NCBI GenBank assembly: GCA_900549685.1
Contig: UROX01000068.1
Location: forward strand, 1 to 12,095
Origin: an uncultured Alistipes sp.
Lineage (GTDB): Bacteria; Bacteroidota; Bacteroidia; Bacteroidales; Rikenellaceae
DNA: 12,095 bases
Reading direction: 5' to 3'
Shown here: positions 11,520 through 12,095 of the stretch, in pieces
Layout: each line of letters begins with the position of its first letter
Position numbering within the stretch: the stretch's first letter is position 1
The notes under the pieces: generated by a model
The model's database searches: none
Seen by the model: the letters and a program-made list of their open reading frames with translations, nothing else
What the model was told of the DNA's origin: nothing
Position numbers and translations under genes: made by a program

Positions 11520-11910
11520 TTACAGTCGGCGCACTCTGATAAAATCCAAATCATACCCATAACTATATGTTTCGGCCGTTCTCTTCTTGCTATTGACCGG
11601 TATTACAATAGTCCCACTCTTCACATCGCCATACGAATACCAATGGCTGAATTTATCGCTCGATATGCTTGCCTGCCAATTCACGGTAACAGGGAAAGAG
11701 TGGTAATTCTCAAACTCGAAATAGTACCATTTTTTTCGATCGGAAGGTATACGGCGGAACTCTACGCCTCCGATATCGTCGTTCGAAGACGATGCGTTAT
11801 TCGAATCTCCCGACACGATAACCGTTTGATTAATTACATTTTGAGCAAATGAATGCATCCCAATGGCACATAGCACCATATATACGCAAAGGGCAAAAAA
11901 AAAATTTCAT
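11520..11910 (-). CDS. Small secreted protein of unknown function, frameshifted at a T10 tract
   Basis: An in-frame ORF starts at 11879 with MVLCAIGMHSFAQ, which looks like a signal peptide lacking its N-terminal part. Upstream, an ATG at 11910 followed by AAA and a run of ten T residues lies out of frame by one base. With nine T residues the protein would begin MKFFFALCVYMVLCAIGMHSFAQ, a complete signal peptide with the A-Q cleavage end common in Bacteroidetes, and would have 129 residues. The mature part (NVINQTVIVSGDSNNASSSN..., then WYYFEFENYHSFPVTVNW) is polar and beta-rich and ends in FIRVRRL. I do not recognise the family. Base composition is far more AT-rich than the neighbours, which suggests a recently acquired gene. 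A short A-rich leader precedes the ATG. Confidence 0.6.
11895..11904 (-). repeat. T10 homopolymer in the signal-peptide start of the small secreted gene
   Basis: Ten A residues on the plus strand read as T10 on the coding strand, directly after ATG-AAA. With nine T residues the signal peptide joins the downstream frame. With ten, as written, translation from 11910 runs into a short out-of-frame peptide. It could be a phase-variation tract or a sequencing artefact. Confidence 0.65.
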
Positions 11911-11949
11911 GACTTATTTTTCTTTTTTAACATATATTCAAGATAACAC

Positions 11950-12046
11950 AAAAAACGCGGGCAAACTCCGTTCACCCACATTCAAGGCCTTGGACTGCCC
12001 ACAAAGAAAGATGAAAGAAATGCCCGCGCCGTAAAACAGCGCGAGC
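11950..12046 (-). promoter_or_regulatory. Terminator/antiterminator-like structure at the right edge
   Basis: Read leftward, CGCGGGCA (12028-12021) pairs perfectly with TGCCCGCG (11963-11956), followed at once by T6 (11955-11950), which is terminator-like but encloses about 57 bases. The same GCGCGGGC (12029-12022) can instead pair with GCTCGCGC (12046-12039), 8 bp with one G-U. The two pairings exclude each other. It lies 40-136 bases before the ATG at 11910. It may be an attenuator, the terminator of a gene beyond the window, or a piece of a structured intergenic repeat. Two minus-strand frames are also open from the window edge across this stretch (to stops near 11973 and 11940), and neither can be judged from this fragment. 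Confidence 0.4.
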
Positions 12047-12095
12047 ATCAACTTTAATTCCTCTCTGTGATTCAAAAGTGTCCAAGTTCTGAATG

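Noticed and set aside
1..12095. CRISPR arrays, rRNA, insertion sequences, integrase or toxin-antitoxin genes
   Set aside because: No regularly spaced repeats, no rRNA segments, no transposase or recombinase motifs and no paired small toxin genes were found on either strand.

Overview
The window looks like chromosomal DNA of a GC-rich member of the Bacteroidales, most like Alistipes (Rikenellaceae). The genus is an inference. The signs are Bacteroidetes-type promoters (a -7 box close to TAnnTTTGC, some with TTG 20 bases upstream), few strong Shine-Dalgarno sequences, a DUF4294 protein, a TIGR03905 (TSCPD) protein, and a fimbrillin-type lipoprotein preceded by a tiny acidic ORF. The two edges (about 1-170 and 11520-12095) are clearly more AT-rich than the rest and may be accessory DNA.

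Layout. 1-200: the possible 3' end of a gene that starts outside the window, then a rho-independent terminator. 462-1994: an MFS transporter and a small TSCPD-domain protein with its own promoter. 2230-2714: a translationally coupled pair, a GlsB/YeaQ-type membrane protein and a small charged helical protein. 2883-3044: a complete tRNA-Gln(TTG) unit with promoter and terminator. 3087-4151: a FlK-like hotdog thioesterase and a secreted DUF4294 protein, divergently transcribed from overlapping promoters. 4249-6636: a fimbrillin-like locus consisting of promoter, 47-residue ORF, large lipoprotein gene and bidirectional terminator. 6676-9801: a DeoR-family repressor divergent from a periplasmic glycerophosphodiester phosphodiesterase, followed by L-ribulose-5-phosphate 4-epimerase (AraD) and a strong terminator. 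9927-11437: ffh, the SRP GTPase, as a monocistronic unit. 11520-12095: a small AT-rich secreted-protein gene on the minus strand, preceded by a terminator/antiterminator-like structure at the right edge.

The most notable signal is a pair of homopolymer tracts in two exported-protein genes. A G10 run lies 58 codons into the fimbrillin-like lipoprotein gene. A T10 run (A10 on the plus strand) lies directly after the first two codons of the small secreted-protein gene. In each case ten bases put the gene out of frame, and nine would restore one continuous reading frame with a complete export signal. Either the sequenced clone carries two contingency (phase-variable) surface loci in the OFF state, or both are homopolymer sequencing errors. 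Read-level data would decide. Further points of interest are the overlapping divergent promoters at 3546-3561, a short dispersed intergenic repeat with three same-strand copies, AACGAAA-type candidate operators around the DeoR/GDPD/AraD cluster, and the alternative hairpins at the right edge.
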